49,693 bases of DNA from Nymphaea colorata (taxonomy: Eukaryota; Streptophyta; Magnoliopsida; Nymphaeales; Nymphaeaceae). Of the stretch, positions 1 through 10,783 are shown in pieces. The notes below the pieces were generated by a model. It was not told where the DNA came from. It searched no databases and saw only the letters and a list, made by a program, of their open reading frames with translations. A program made the translations under genes and the position numbers. The stretch covers positions 1-49,693 of the forward strand of contig NW_022204913.1 of the NCBI RefSeq assembly GCF_008831285.2, given 5' to 3'. Numbering within the stretch: position 1 is the stretch's first letter; the number at the start of each line of letters is the position of its first letter.

Positions 1-290
1 CTCAAGCCACATTGTTCAGCCCTTTTATTTGCAATCACCTGAAAAGGGAAGATGGGGATGCGAACTTGGGAAAGTTTCCCAAATAATGCATACTATTGAC
101 TTATTCCACTTATGTTAAGTAATTTGAAAGCCTTGTCTCACTACTACATGAAGTTGAGAGATTCAATATTAAGGTTTCAAGAACAAATATGCACACAAAG
201 ACATTTAATAGTGAAAAGTACACATTCATGAATATGAGAGAGAGTTTTGTCCGCCGCTTTGCGTATGTAACGAGAACTTGTTGTCATTAT
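1..290 (+). repeat. Dispersed repeat R1, copy 1 (window edge)
   Basis: This stretch matches 5641-5914 in the same orientation, from the CCAGCCC/CAGCCC region through the GAGAGAGxxTTGTCxGCCGC motif. Differences are scattered substitutions and short indels. It may extend beyond the left edge of the window. No protein motif is visible. Both copies lose similarity shortly after the motif AACGAG, so the repeat is probably a fragment of a larger transposon or segmental duplication. Confidence 0.75.
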
Positions 291-439
291 GAGGAAACAG
301 GCATAGCGAGTCGGAGGTCAGCTGCTTGCGAGTAGATGGTCCTTATAATGGACCTCTATATTGGGGAGTCCCTTGAAATCCCTAGTGAGTAGAGACTTCT
401 TGTTTGGTGTCCATCCTATGGAACAAACGGGTGTAGCCA

Positions 440-665
440 GGGTGCTGGGTGGGAGTGAATGGAAATCGATCCCTTCACAAAGGTTGAACTGCAGATAGGA
501 TATGCTCGAATTTGTGTGGAGATACTACTTTCCTTAACGTTCCGTCCAATGGTGGAGTTGAAGTGTGCAATTATGATGATGTCTGATCACAAAGAGTTGA
601 ATGAAAAGTACAAATAAAATTTTGCTCAAGATGCAAGACAATGTCTCACTTAATGCAGGACTATA
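440..665 (+). pseudogene. LINE ORF1-like fragment with degenerate CCHC knuckle
   Basis: Reading across frames gives the pattern typical of plant L1-type LINE ORF1 (DUF4283/zf-CCHC_4 class): a GYARICVEI-like strand followed by a hydrophobic segment, then C-x2-C-x4-H-x4 with the last cysteine replaced by tyrosine (residues CSRCKTMSHLMQDY near 628-665). In the family this region binds the element's RNA in the cytoplasm. Several frame changes and stops are needed, so it is dead. It runs directly into reverse-transcriptase sequence, implying loss of the endonuclease. Confidence 0.55.
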
Positions 666-679
666 ATGTAAAACTCCTA

Positions 680-1150
680 ATGCTTCCAAAAACACGGAGT
701 TTCAGCTCAATGCATTGTGCAATAGCATTTACAAGATCATTTCAAAAGTCATGGCAGCTAGAATGGAAAAGATCCTCATTAGAACTGTTAATCATTATCA
801 AGGAGCATTTCTGCCTAATAAACATATTCATGAATAGGTTTGGATGCAACTAGATGGTTAATATCTTAGCTGACCATAACTGCCAATCAATGCTTCTGAA
901 CCATGATATGTCAAAGGTGTATGACAAAGTTAAATGAAACTTCATTAGGAAAGCCCTACACCACCTTGGTTTTTGTGATAATTGGGTTTCTAAGGTAATG
1001 ACATGTGAAGAAACAAATTCATATGCTCTCATTATTAACGGAAGAAATGAAGTTTTTTTTTTTTAATTTTTTTTATTTCTTATTTTTTTTATAGTCAGAG
1101 GGGGCTTTATCAGGGAGATCCCTCTCCTTCTATCTTTTTCACAGTTGTGG
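680..1150 (+). pseudogene. LINE reverse transcriptase fragment
   Basis: Conceptual translation shows diagnostic non-LTR RT blocks in order: an LCNSIYKIISKVMAARM segment, then QGAFLPNKHIHE, then MSKVYDKVKWNFI (the family's DxSKAYDxVxW block, catalytic Asp kept), a GFCDNWVSKVM segment, and after a T-rich interruption the QGDPLS block (near 1110-1130). The frame is broken by stops and by a poly-T insertion at about 1052-1090. The YxDD block is not recognisable downstream. It is the central part of the same LINE as its neighbours. About 230 bp of closely related sequence recurs at 45725-45950. Confidence 0.8.
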
Positions 1151-1719
1151 TTCAATTTTTTTTCTTTTGCGTAGGCTCGAATGGTCGGCTCTCAATATGA
1201 AAATCAAATTTTCTAAATTCAGAGGGGTTTAGGCAAATATTCTAGGTATCTTTTATGTAGGTGCAATGATTTTTTGTAGGGCGATAAAATAGAGTGGGAG
1301 AAGTTTGAAATATCCTTAGAGAATTGGAAAGTGGAGAAAAGTAGGATGAAAAAAAAAATCCTTTGATACTCTGATATACAATATTTAATTGTTATGCTTT
1401 GAATCAAATCATCAGCTACTAGATGATAGCTTTCTGACTGGCCAGGTCTATTATGGTAATGGTTGAAAGATTGTGCTGTCATTTTCTATAGGCTGACATT
1501 GAGAACAAAAAAAAGCCCCTCATCAGCTAAAAGACCTATGTTACCCTCTAGAGGAAGCCAGTGTTCCAGTTTGAAATTCACATTTCGGATACAAAGCACA
1601 CATGATCTTTTTGCTCTTCTAGGCAAGAACAACAAGCTTGTTGTGGCATTGATTGTGCGAAACAAATGTTTAAAGACTGATAGTATGTTGACGTGTCATG
1701 TAAAGTCCCAGTGTTCCTG

Positions 1720-2935
1720 ATTATGCAAAAGCATCTTGTGGGGTTGGAATGACATTAATCATCTGATTCAATGGATGGTGGATAATAGCAAGACCACCCA
1801 TTTATCGTCAAAGAGTTGGGATTGGGCATAGTAGAATACCATATTTATAATAAAAACTTTCTCTTTAACAACTTGATCCTAGAGGCCTCCCTTTATGAGA
1901 TGAACAGTATTCACAAACAAGAGACTAGTCAAAATTGAACTCACATTGGATTTCATATGCCATTCAGCATACTAGTTTCCTTTATGACAAGGACATCTTG
2001 ATCATGGGAGACAAATAAGTAGCAACGGTCCAACAGCCAGGCACCTATGAAGTGAATTGTCTTCACAAGGTATTAGACAAAAGTAAACTTATAATGTGAA
2101 AGAATGTTGCCATTTCTAGAGCTAAATGGTGCACCTTTTTTGGCTATGGAGGTATATATAATGACTTATGATAGAACACAAAGAGTTGGCTATGCCTTAG
2201 CCAACCAATGTGTGATCTATGATAGACAAATTGAAACAGAAGATCATGTCTTTATCCACTATTGATGTGCAAAGAAATGGTGAAGGTACTTGGGCATAAG
2301 TTTGATGTAAACATCCCAAAATGAAGAAGTGTCCAAGAGGCAACCCATTGATGGTGGAACAGATCTCTATAGTAAAATGGTCTTAGCTTGTCTAGCATAT
2401 TAGTCTACCCATGACCTTTGGGGATATTTGAGAAATTAAGAAACAACATCTTTTGTGACACTGATGCTAACATCAATTGGGAGATCACTGGCAAATTATG
2501 GGTGCACATCATGAATGTCATTGGCAGATCCTCATGGTTTGAGCATACGGAGGAGGTGTGTTGTTGGATGACTTTGTCCATAAGCCTATACCCTTGGCCT
2601 ATTAGAGGTATTGGCATTTATTATGCAATCAGCAATTCTTGTCCTCATGCGACCATGAAAAGTCATGGGAAAATGGGATATGGTTTGTCCTTGTTGAATG
2701 CACATAGCATGAGATTTTCCTTTCTTCGAAGCAACACCTCCTTAGACACGTTGCATTTGGATGCCGTAAGGAACATAATCTAATGGAAAATCCCTTGGGT
2801 ACCAAACCTAGGTAAGTAGGAGCTCTTTTGCGCTGTTTGAGATAACCAATTTTGTCTCTTTTATGTGTGTCCCTTTATATTACTATCTCTTTATTTTTTT
2901 ATCAATGAAAGGGTTACATTGGAATTGGCCCTTAA
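1720..2935 (+). pseudogene. LINE C-terminal zf-RVT region
   Basis: Near 1743-1815 the translation reads WNDINHLIQWMVDNSKTTHL, the usual segment of plant LINE ORF2 after the RT core. Near 2170-2300 a degenerate zinc domain follows (CVI..DRQIETEDHVFIH, the zf-RVT pattern CxxC...HxxxxC with cysteines lost). A longer open piece at 2418-2783 continues in the plus direction and ends near a typical LINE tail (…TTTTTATCAATGAAAG at about 2890-2908). Many stops and frame changes. The stretch 1150-1720 between RT and this domain is decayed and shows no motif. Confidence 0.65.
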
Positions 2936-2939
2936 GTGA

Positions 2940-4250
2940 AGAAGTTGGAAAGTGTTTCTAACAATTGGCATGCTCAAAAATAGAAGATAGACTCAGTTGC
3001 AAAACAATAAAATGACTTAGATAATGAGCACTGACCCCTACTCAACCTGATTAACCTAGGACAAAAGGATAACCTTGACCAATGAAGTTAGAAGTCATGC
3101 CACCTTGACCAATTGAGTAGCTCGGACCATATCATGGCTAGGCCAAATAATCCATTCATTGTTGGCTATACACATACTACCAAATACATATAAAAACTTC
3201 ACATACAAATGCATGCTTGGGAACTTTCTTTAACAGTTAACAAAAGTCAAGGAGGCATCAAAAAATATTTCCTCATGAACTCAATTTTAAATGGAAAAGT
3301 CTATTACAAACCCACATTTGAAATTTCAAATAAATAGACAAAATGGAATAGATTTTCAAACCTAAGAACCTTGGTTTTGAACATAAAATATTTTTGTTTC
3401 CAATTTTGTATAAAATGGGGCCGGAAACCCCCTTATGTAATTATTTTAAGAAAATTGAGGCTGCTTAAAAAGTTTTAAAAAGCTACAACTGTTATTTAAA
3501 AAGTTCAACAAATTAGTGGGGTCTTTCATGGTTGCAGCCCTATTTAAAACATTTGTAAAAAGTATGGAGGGGTTCTAAATTATTTCATAAAGGTGTAACA
3601 CCCCTTATTGGCACAATTTTCCTAATTTTCCCTCATCTTTTCCCTCCTTTTAATTTTTCTAAGGGTTAAATGGTGAACTAAGAAAGTGGGGCCATGCTCT
3701 GACCATCTATTGTTTGCGAATCCTACTATGACTCTAACCACTAGCGAGGTCACCAACAGCACTCTGCTGGTCAAACCCATGGCTTTTTCTCACTCGATTT
3801 GTCCTCATTCTAAGGCTTTCACCATTCACAAGTTGAACCTTAGCCGAACAAAGACTCTCTCCCTCTTAAGTAAGGCAAAGCAGGGGAGGCTACACAACTG
3901 CAACACCTGCTTGATTCTCTTTTTCTTTTCCTTTTAATATCTATTATAGGTTTAAAGAGCCTTGCTACGAAGTCACAATATAGGAGGTAAATGAGAGAGA
4001 CGTAACCAAATATTAACTTACAAGGTTTCAGCCTAAGTATGGCTTAAGTCTACAATACATCCTCACTAACTATTCTTCCAACTTGTGATAAAAGAGTGAG
4101 TGGTACAACTCTTATTTGTGTGACTCGAAGTTTACAAAATGTTCAGTAAGCCCATTTAGCTTTTGACCATTTTTTTTTTCTTTCCTTATAAGATATGTGA
4201 TACAAAATTTTACTTTTATATTTGATATGATTTCTACTTTTAAAAGGGCT
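2940..4250. other. No gene seen
   Basis: AT-rich sequence with purine-rich and pyrimidine-rich patches. A short open frame at 3686-3937 has no recognisable motif and no promoter or splice context. I see no transposon protein similarity here. Confidence 0.5.
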
Positions 4251-4256
4251 TTCCTT

Positions 4257-4376
4257 GGGTTTAAGTTTGCCACATGGGTTAAGTTTGCCACATGGATTTC
4301 ACTCTTCTCTTTATTTTATCTTTTATTTTTTTTGCTTTCCATGGGTTAAGTTTGCCACAAGGGTTAAGCTTGCCAC
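4257..4376. repeat. Minisatellite of a 17-18 bp unit in two pairs
   Basis: The unit GGGTTAAGTTTGCCACA occurs as two adjacent copies at about 4257-4293 and again as two copies at about 4343-4376, separated by a T-rich 50-bp spacer. The last copy has one change in the core (AAGCTTGCC). The short open frame that spans it is a by-product of the repeat. Confidence 0.75.
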
Positions 4377-4509
4377 CGTCAATGACTCCCTTTTCCTAAT
4401 TGTCTGTAATTTTTCTTTCATCTGTTCTCCAGTGTCCCATGCAAGCTAATCACTCAGCAAGAAAAGAAAGGCCCCACGGATTTGAAGAAAAAAATTTACA
4501 GTGTTTGTC

Positions 4510-5215
4510 TCAATAGAAATAAACTCAGCTTATTAGCTGCGTTAAGAATAAAATTCACATGAAATGGAGGCGCTTTGGGCATTACTCTCTTTCACTGTAA
4601 ACATGGGCAAACAACCTGCTCCCTAAATGATAAAGGTAGGAAGCGTACCCCAGCGAGCTGTTGCTGCAACCAGATCCAAATGGAGGCACTAATTGGAACT
4701 TGTTATATATGCACTGTTTTAATATGTTGCATTTTGAGAAAAATATGATTTTTAATTTATAATACTGTTCAAAATTTCACAATTCATTCAACCAAATTGG
4801 AGAAAAATCATCTGCTGAACTGGTTGCAAATCACAATTGTAGAGTCAGTTTTTTTTATGGAACATAATACCCCGCATAATGTCTAGGAAGGAGAACTTAA
4901 ATTAATTCGTGCATTATTTCACCGCAAACTACTCCATACATCAGATGGTCCAAGTAAATGACATGTATACGGTAAACATCAAAATAAGTAACCAACACAC
5001 TGAGAGTTTCAAAATTTTAAGACCACTTTGTAAGCTTTATTGATTTCCTTCTTTCCTACCATGTACAGATCCACATTTTACAGGTAACTCAGTCGTTTTC
5101 TAGTGTCATTTAAAACATCTCATATTTCATCCTTCAATTTTATTGATTTTGTCAAAGCCATTTTTTTTGCAAAACGTTGCATTCTTGATGCATGTTCAAT
5201 GTGAACATCACGTTC
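4510..5215 (+). repeat. Dispersed repeat R2, copy 1
   Basis: Matches 31288-31900 in the same orientation. Shared landmarks in order are GAATAAAATTCACATGAAAT, CACCGCAAACTACTCCATAC, GATCCACATTTTACAGGTAA and AAAACGTTGCATTCTTG. The two copies differ by indels, including a short local duplication in copy 2. No coding motif. Copy 2 abuts the 3' LTR of copia element C. Confidence 0.75.
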
Positions 5216-5640
5216 TTGTTGCAGTAATGCAAGGCATATGTATGTCTAGATTTGATTGCTGCATTTAAAGATCATTTCATATCTTCAAATGCTATGGATG
5301 GAACATGGTTTTATTTTTTATTTTTTCACAAACCTACTTCGAAAGCTGCAATGAGAAGGATGGCACGTAACATGAAAAAATAAAAAAATTTACATCAACA
5401 AATAATGCACTATTATTTTAGTTAAAGGGAAATAATTTTTCGAACATCCATAATTTGTATACTATTAAGCATCATTACAAACTATATTGACAACAAACCA
5501 CTATTATTTAGAAGATACACTGAACAAGCCAACTGAGTCAAATCTTAGAATAAAAGGCATAAAATTCTCCTGATTCTAGTCCTTAAAAATTCTGGTAGAT
5601 CATTGACCGGTTTTGGCATAACAAGGCCATCTCAGGAATG

Positions 5641-5914
5641 CTCCAGCCACATTGCCAGCCCTTTTATTTGCAATCACCTGAAAAGGGAAGTTCGGGATGA
5701 GAACTTGGGAAAGTTTCCCAAACAATGCATACTATTGACTTATTCCAGTTTATGTTAAGTAATTTGAAAGTCTTGTCTCACAACTACACGAAACTGAGAG
5801 ATTCAAAATATGATTTCAAGAACAAATATGCACACAAAAACATTTAATAGTGAAAAGTACAACATTCAAGAGTATGAGAGAGAGCTTTGTCTGCCGCTTT
5901 GTGTATGCAACGAG
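5641..5914 (+). repeat. Dispersed repeat R1, copy 2
   Basis: Second copy of the repeat at 1-290, same orientation, with substitutions and 1-2 bp indels. Similarity stops near AACGAG, after which this copy runs into the GATAATG-rich minisatellite. R1 therefore lies on both sides of the LINE remnant. Confidence 0.75.
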
Positions 5915-5984
5915 TGTACGCTGGATGTGGACCATACTACAAATATGCAATTTCATTTCATGTCCAAACATTGCATATGCATAT

Positions 5985-6318
5985 GCATGAGATAACAAAT
6001 AGGTATGAAATAACAAATAAGTAAGAGATAATGTTATGAGAAAACAAAACATCTATGAGATATGAGTTAATGGATATATGAGGTGACACTAAACATAAGT
6101 ATGTGTTGATCTTTATGAGATAATAAAACACTTGAAAGATAATGAGATAATAGATGGATGTACCAGATAAGACTAAACATAAATATGAGATAATGCTTTG
6201 AGAAAATGAGATAATGAGATAATGGGCGGATGTTTGAGATAATGTTAAACCTAAGTATGAGATAATGTTATGAAATAAAAAAAAAATATTTATGAGATAA
6301 TGAGATAACGTTATGAGC
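5985..6318. repeat. Degenerate tandem repeat rich in ATGAGATAATG
   Basis: The motif ATGAGATAATG and close variants recur about ten times, alternating with a second recurring phrase (ACTAAACATAAxTATG). Together they suggest a degenerate higher-order unit of roughly 65-75 bp. No reading frame or transposon motif is visible. Confidence 0.7.
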
Positions 6319-6739
6319 AGGACAAAAAAACAAAAAGCTCGCCAAGGGATGATTTCAAAGATGCCCGCAATGCACTTATTGCCAAGGCCTTTGTCATACT
6401 AGGGATAAGTGCCACAAACTTCATGGTTATCCTGCTGTTTTCAAGCCAAACTGACAGAAACAGGGAATGCCAAATGACAAAACCGTTTAATGCTGCAATG
6501 TCTATTAAAGAAAATATAATTGTGGCTGTCCTTGTTAGAGCAGGAGTTTCCAATCGTGCACAGCCACTGTGAACACTCTCTACGAGCGATATCGAATGTT
6601 CATTGTAGAAAAGAAAATCTAATGTTGATCACGATAAAGGGAAAGACATCATGCCAGCAATGTCCAAAGATGTTAGAATCAATTATAAAAGGAATGAATT
6701 TAAATTGAGTATCAGTCAAGATCCTAAAAATTTGGATGT

Positions 6740-6956
6740 AGATAGACATGGCTGACATACTATTTGACTCTGTATCCCTTCCATTGTGCGTATTGAAATT
6801 TCTTGTATTTGAGTGAAGAAATAAGGAAAGAGAGATGCTTACCATGGACGTAGGTCGAGCTTGACCGAACCACACTATCTTGTGCATGTATGTTTGCTCT
6901 CTCTCTCTCTCTCTCTCTCCTTCTCTCTCTCTTTACTTTTACATGGTATCAAAGCC
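6740..6956 (+). mobile_element. Copia LTR end with primer-binding site (first of two)
   Basis: The sequence GGACGTAGGTCGAGC...ACCGAACCAC...TCTTGTGCATG resembles the 3' part of a plant copia LTR. It ends in ACA at 6943 and is followed at once by TGGTATCAAAGCC (6944-6956), a one-base variant of the initiator tRNA-Met site. A CT microsatellite interrupts the LTR at 6896-6932. No gag follows. The LTR start is not defined. Confidence 0.6.
6896..6932. repeat. (CT)n microsatellite
   Basis: Almost uninterrupted CT dinucleotides with one CC/TT break, lying just upstream of a copia primer-binding site. Confidence 0.9.
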
Positions 6957-7144
6957 AGAGAGAGGAATTTCCTGTGTGCGTCTGTTGAAACGGTTCTCAA
7001 GGAGGCTCGTTATGGTAATGCTATTCATGGTATTTCCATGATTAGTTGGATAGTGTTACCTATATTAAAAGTTGCCCACCACGGATTGCCATTAATTTTT
7101 CTTTCCATGTTTTCTTGCTTTGTAACTGTTGTATTCACTCAGGT

Positions 7145-7292
7145 TAAATAGTGATTGTAGAGTGAAACAACAATATAATGAAAATATATAATACGAGCTC
7201 TCCCTTGCTTCTGGTGGATGTAGACATACATGCCGAACCATTATATTATGTGCTTTCTCATTCCTCTCCCTAATCTTTATGGTATCAGAGCC
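7145..7292 (+). mobile_element. Copia LTR end with primer-binding site (second of two)
   Basis: A phrase related to the first LTR end recurs (GGATGTAGACATACATGCCG, then ACCATTATATTATGTGC), followed by TGGTATCAGAGCC at 7280-7292, a perfect initiator tRNA-Met site. The bases before it (TTTA) are not the usual CA, so the LTR end is eroded. The downstream 7293-7500 does not read as gag. Two LTR ends 336 bp apart suggest nested or tandem insertions of related elements. Confidence 0.65.
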
Positions 7293-8713
7293 AGGTTACT
7301 ATTAAAAGGGAGTATTCTGTGTCGTCCACTGCTTAACAGCATTGGTTGCTTTCTAAAGGGTCTGTTGATCAGAGCTGTCGCCGGCAAAACGACATTTATT
7401 TCATTGTGGGATGCTAAGCAGAAATCAGAGTACTGTTATTCATCTCTGTGATCGATTTGGGGAAAGCCCCAATTTCTAGAGAAGGAGATTCATGAACGCC
7501 ACTAGTGTTCAGAGACTGCGATTTTCAACAAATTCTGATGGGGCACATTTCTTCGTGGAGGGTCCATTGGGGCTGATTTTTGGGGTGTCCCTTTCCCTTC
7601 ATCTTGTTGACCATCAGTCCAATTTCACATCAAACGGCTGCCTGGGTGATTTTCTACGATGTTCACATCCCCAAAATTTTTGGTATTTTGAGTACTCCAG
7701 AAAAATGAGATCTTATTTTGAAAATGAGAGAGAAAGGGACTCGCCCGTTGGCATGAGGATCAACCATTCCCGGCACTTTTACCGAGGGTAATCAATGCAA
7801 GGGCTATGTGTATTATTGATGCATTTCATTTTAGCTTAAACATCTTTTTCATTCTATATGTGGTGTAGTGTTTGAGAAAAATGTTGAAAGTTTGATGTTT
7901 CAGACTTTTGAAGAGATTCTTGAAGAATCACGTGAGAGTGTAGAACATTTTTATTTGAGAAAATCTTTACAAATGTTGTTTGAAATCATTTGAAGATCGT
8001 TTTTTAGAAATCATTTTGGTATTCTCTTAAGACTTTATGTAGGTTTGAGATTTTGCTCTAATTCGGCTACCACCTAGTTAAGATTCATCTCCTCTTCGTG
8101 GTGCCTTTGATCACAAGTGCTGTTAAGTGAGTGTAATGCATGAATGCATTGATTCTATATGAGTAAAGCATTCCTACCAAAACATTCATCTAAAACATGC
8201 CTACCACAACATACATCTAAGATTTTTGTTTTTATAGTTAATATAAATGTTTATGAAGAAAGAAAAGTTTTGAAAATGGATTGGGGTTGTAGACCATCAA
8301 GCATTAATCCAATATTGGGTCATTACTTGAGTTTTGGTATTGGTGAAGTTAGTAAATGAAAATGATCTTAAACCATGGGAGAAAAATGTTTGAAAGGATG
8401 GAGAAGATGAAATGCTCCCATAGGAAGAAAGAGAGATAGAGAAAGAGATTTCAATGATCATTAAATGGAAGATTTCAAAAGAAGGACAAGATGCATTTCT
8501 CTATATGTATGCATATACGTGTATAAGCTTTTGACAATGAGGTCTTAATTTAAGTACAAAAAGAAAATAGGCTTTTAAAAGAAAGAGAGGAAGATAGAAA
8601 CGATGCACATACATGTGTAAATACTAGCACATATACACATATACAAAAGTTGGTAAAAATGACATTGATTTGAATAGAATGAGAGATTTTAAAGGAAAAG
8701 AAATAGATAAATT

Positions 8714-8718
<5 letters not shown>
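7293..8718. other. No gene seen
   Basis: Short open frames (for example 7492-7791 and 8159-8359) show no family motif, and their codon pattern looks random. This may be decayed LTR-retrotransposon leader sequence, but I cannot support a specific element. Confidence 0.45.

Positions 8719-8798
<80 letters not shown>
8719..8798. repeat. (TA)40 microsatellite
   Basis: Eighty bases of uninterrupted TA, able to form a cruciform. An open frame on the minus strand coding for alternating Ile-Tyr is an artefact of this repeat. Confidence 0.97.
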
Positions 8799-8800
<2 letters not shown>

Positions 8801-9460
8801 AAATTTGTAGATGAAGGCATTCGACTTGAAAAGAGAAATAAAAGATTCTATAGAGAGAAAATAAGACATTTATATATATATGCGTTCATATAAGTATTAA
8901 AATAAAATATAGAAGCATAGAGAGAGGAAAATGATAGGAATCATCATGTGGCATATATGTATATAACATGTATATACATGTGCGTCTTCATGAGATAGAA
9001 ATCAAGAAATGAAAAATAATGACCGACTTCAAATTTGAAGTTGGCCGGAGGGAAGTTTGGACTCATGTAAGAGCCTAAGCTAAGTCTCCAAAGCCAAATC
9101 GGAAAAGGTTCCTTTGAAAATATTTTGGAAAACAAAATTTCAAAAATTTTTGTATATGAACATATAAACATAATCATTTCGTTAGTTACAAGGAAATATG
9201 TTTCTTTCACCATTGGGTATGGAAGAAACTCAAACCACATGATAAGTTGCTCATTAGAGTTACTAATGGGATGATTAAAAGGAAACTAACGCAAAATGAC
9301 ATGCAAATACATATTAACATCTATATATTCGTGAGGGTTTTCCCCGGGTTGGACAAGTCCCAACCTCAAAAATTAACATGGAATGAAGAGTCCCAAACCA
9401 TACTCTCATTCTCACCGTGTATTCACATATAAATGGAAAATCAAATAACTATGCATGGAT
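8799..9460. other. No gene seen
   Basis: Purine-rich flank of the TA tract with several ATATAxATG-type words. No conserved domain on either strand. Confidence 0.45.
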
Positions 9461-9988
9461 AATCAAAGCAATACTTAAGAAAGGAGAAAGAGCATCATTC
9501 AACCATAACATGAATTATTATCTCATCCTCTAATGTTCAAAGGTGCACTCGAGCATTGCTTTTGACTCTAAACTAGAGGTTGATAGTTATGTCAAATGGC
9601 CATGGGGAGATGAGGAAGAGAAAAAATAAGATAATCAAAGCAAGACTATATTCAAAAAATGAAATAACATGTTTCAAGCATAAAATGAAAAATCATATCA
9701 TCTTCTCATGCTCCTGGTGCACTCAAGATTAGCTTCTTGACTCTAAAATAGAGATTTGAAGGCTATCTTATATGGCCACGGGAAGATGAAGAAAGAGAAA
9801 TTAAGGAAATAACAACAAGGCTACATTGAAGCAAAGAATGAATGATTCAATCATGAAATGGAATATTACTTCACCTTCTCATGCTGCCGGTGCACTCAAG
9901 AATAGCTTTTTAACTCCAAAATGAAGATTTCAAAGCAATCTTGTATGGTCATGGGGAGATGAAGAAGGGAAGAAACAAGGAAATGAAA
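9461..9988. repeat. Three tandem units of about 175 bp
   Basis: Units begin near 9461, 9633 and 9811. Each contains in order an ATCAAAGCAA-like start, a TCAACCATAA/TCAAGCATAA/TCAATCATGA phrase, a TCATG-CTGGTGCACTC phrase, a GACTCTAAA-TAGAG phrase and a GGCCATGGGGAGATGA phrase. The units differ from each other substantially, so the array is old. Units of this kind occur in the leader or LTR of some plant retrotransposons. A minus-strand TATA motif lies about 260 bp downstream. Confidence 0.8.
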
Positions 9989-10250
9989 TGAGAGAGATGA
10001 TGACAGCATACCTCTAATGAGAACGACTTTTGGAAAAATGTGCTTGGATGATCCTAAATCCTCTTTGAGTGAAGCTCCAAGATGATGCCTCTAAGAGAGT
10101 TGTAGCTTGATAAAATTTGCTCGAAGTTGGAGAAAAAAAGAAAAATAGAAAGAGGAAGAAAGCTAAGGGAAAAACTCCAAGTCTTCAAAGGAGAATGTAC
10201 TAGAGTTTCTCCAAGGGCTAGCTCATGCTCAAGAGGAGGGATTGTGGGGG

Positions 10251-10259
10251 TATTTATAG
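10251..10259 (-). promoter_or_regulatory. Possible minus-strand TATA box of an LTR
   Basis: On the minus strand the motif CTATAAATACCCCCAC (10246-10260) is followed by a C/T-rich stretch, as in the core promoter and R region of plant LTR retrotransposons. No matching LTR partner was found in the window, so this is only a candidate. Confidence 0.35.
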
Positions 10260-10354
10260 AGAGTTTTGGAGACAAAACTCAAAATTTCTATTTTTTTGAA
10301 TTTCAGAATATTTTCATCCGAATTTCACATAATTTTGAATTATTTTCATTTTTT

Positions 10355-10783
10355 TTAAAGAAAATAGGTCTTGACAAAGTGGGATTTGCCAAGTTTGTTT
10401 CTCAAATAAAGGAATCGTGCTCTTCCCAATGGCTTCATGAAGATATCAGCGATCTGATCTTTTGAAGGAACATATTGGGTTTCAAGGAGCTTGGCAGCCA
10501 CTCTTTCTCGAACATAATGATAGTCCAATTCAATATGTTTGGACTGACTATGTTGTACCAAATTTATGGTCATGTGTAAGGCTGATAGATTATCGCAAAA
10601 TAAAACAGGTGTTTTGTGTATACTAGCTCCAATATCTCTCAGGTATGTAGCTGATCCAGGTCATTTCAGCAGCTGCTGCAGCTAGTGCATGGTACTCTAG
10701 CTCTGAACTTGATCGTGCAACAATGGGCTGCTTTTTAGCAGACCAAGAGATGCAATTAGGCCTGAGGTATATGCTATAGCCTG
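10355..10783 (-). pseudogene. Copia A RNase H
   Basis: The last 72 open codons read as the copia RNase H C-terminus: LVQHSQSKHIELDYHYVRE, then a VPSKDQIADIFMKPLG segment (family pattern KHIxxDxHFVRE and QLADxFTKxL). Upstream in another frame are PVLFCDNLSALH (the CDNxxA block) and an AAAAEMTWI-like segment. The final Asp of the 'QIADIF' block is present. It normally degrades the RNA strand during reverse transcription in the virus-like particle. Confidence 0.85.

Noticed and set aside
850-1032. Minus-strand frame opposite the LINE RT
   Set aside because: It is a shadow of the plus-strand RT coding sequence.
3686-3937. Open frame of 83 codons
   Set aside because: No motif, unusual Ser/Thr/Leu composition and no supporting context.
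8624-8869. Open frame of alternating Ile-Tyr on the minus strand
   Set aside because: It is the translation of the (TA)40 tract.
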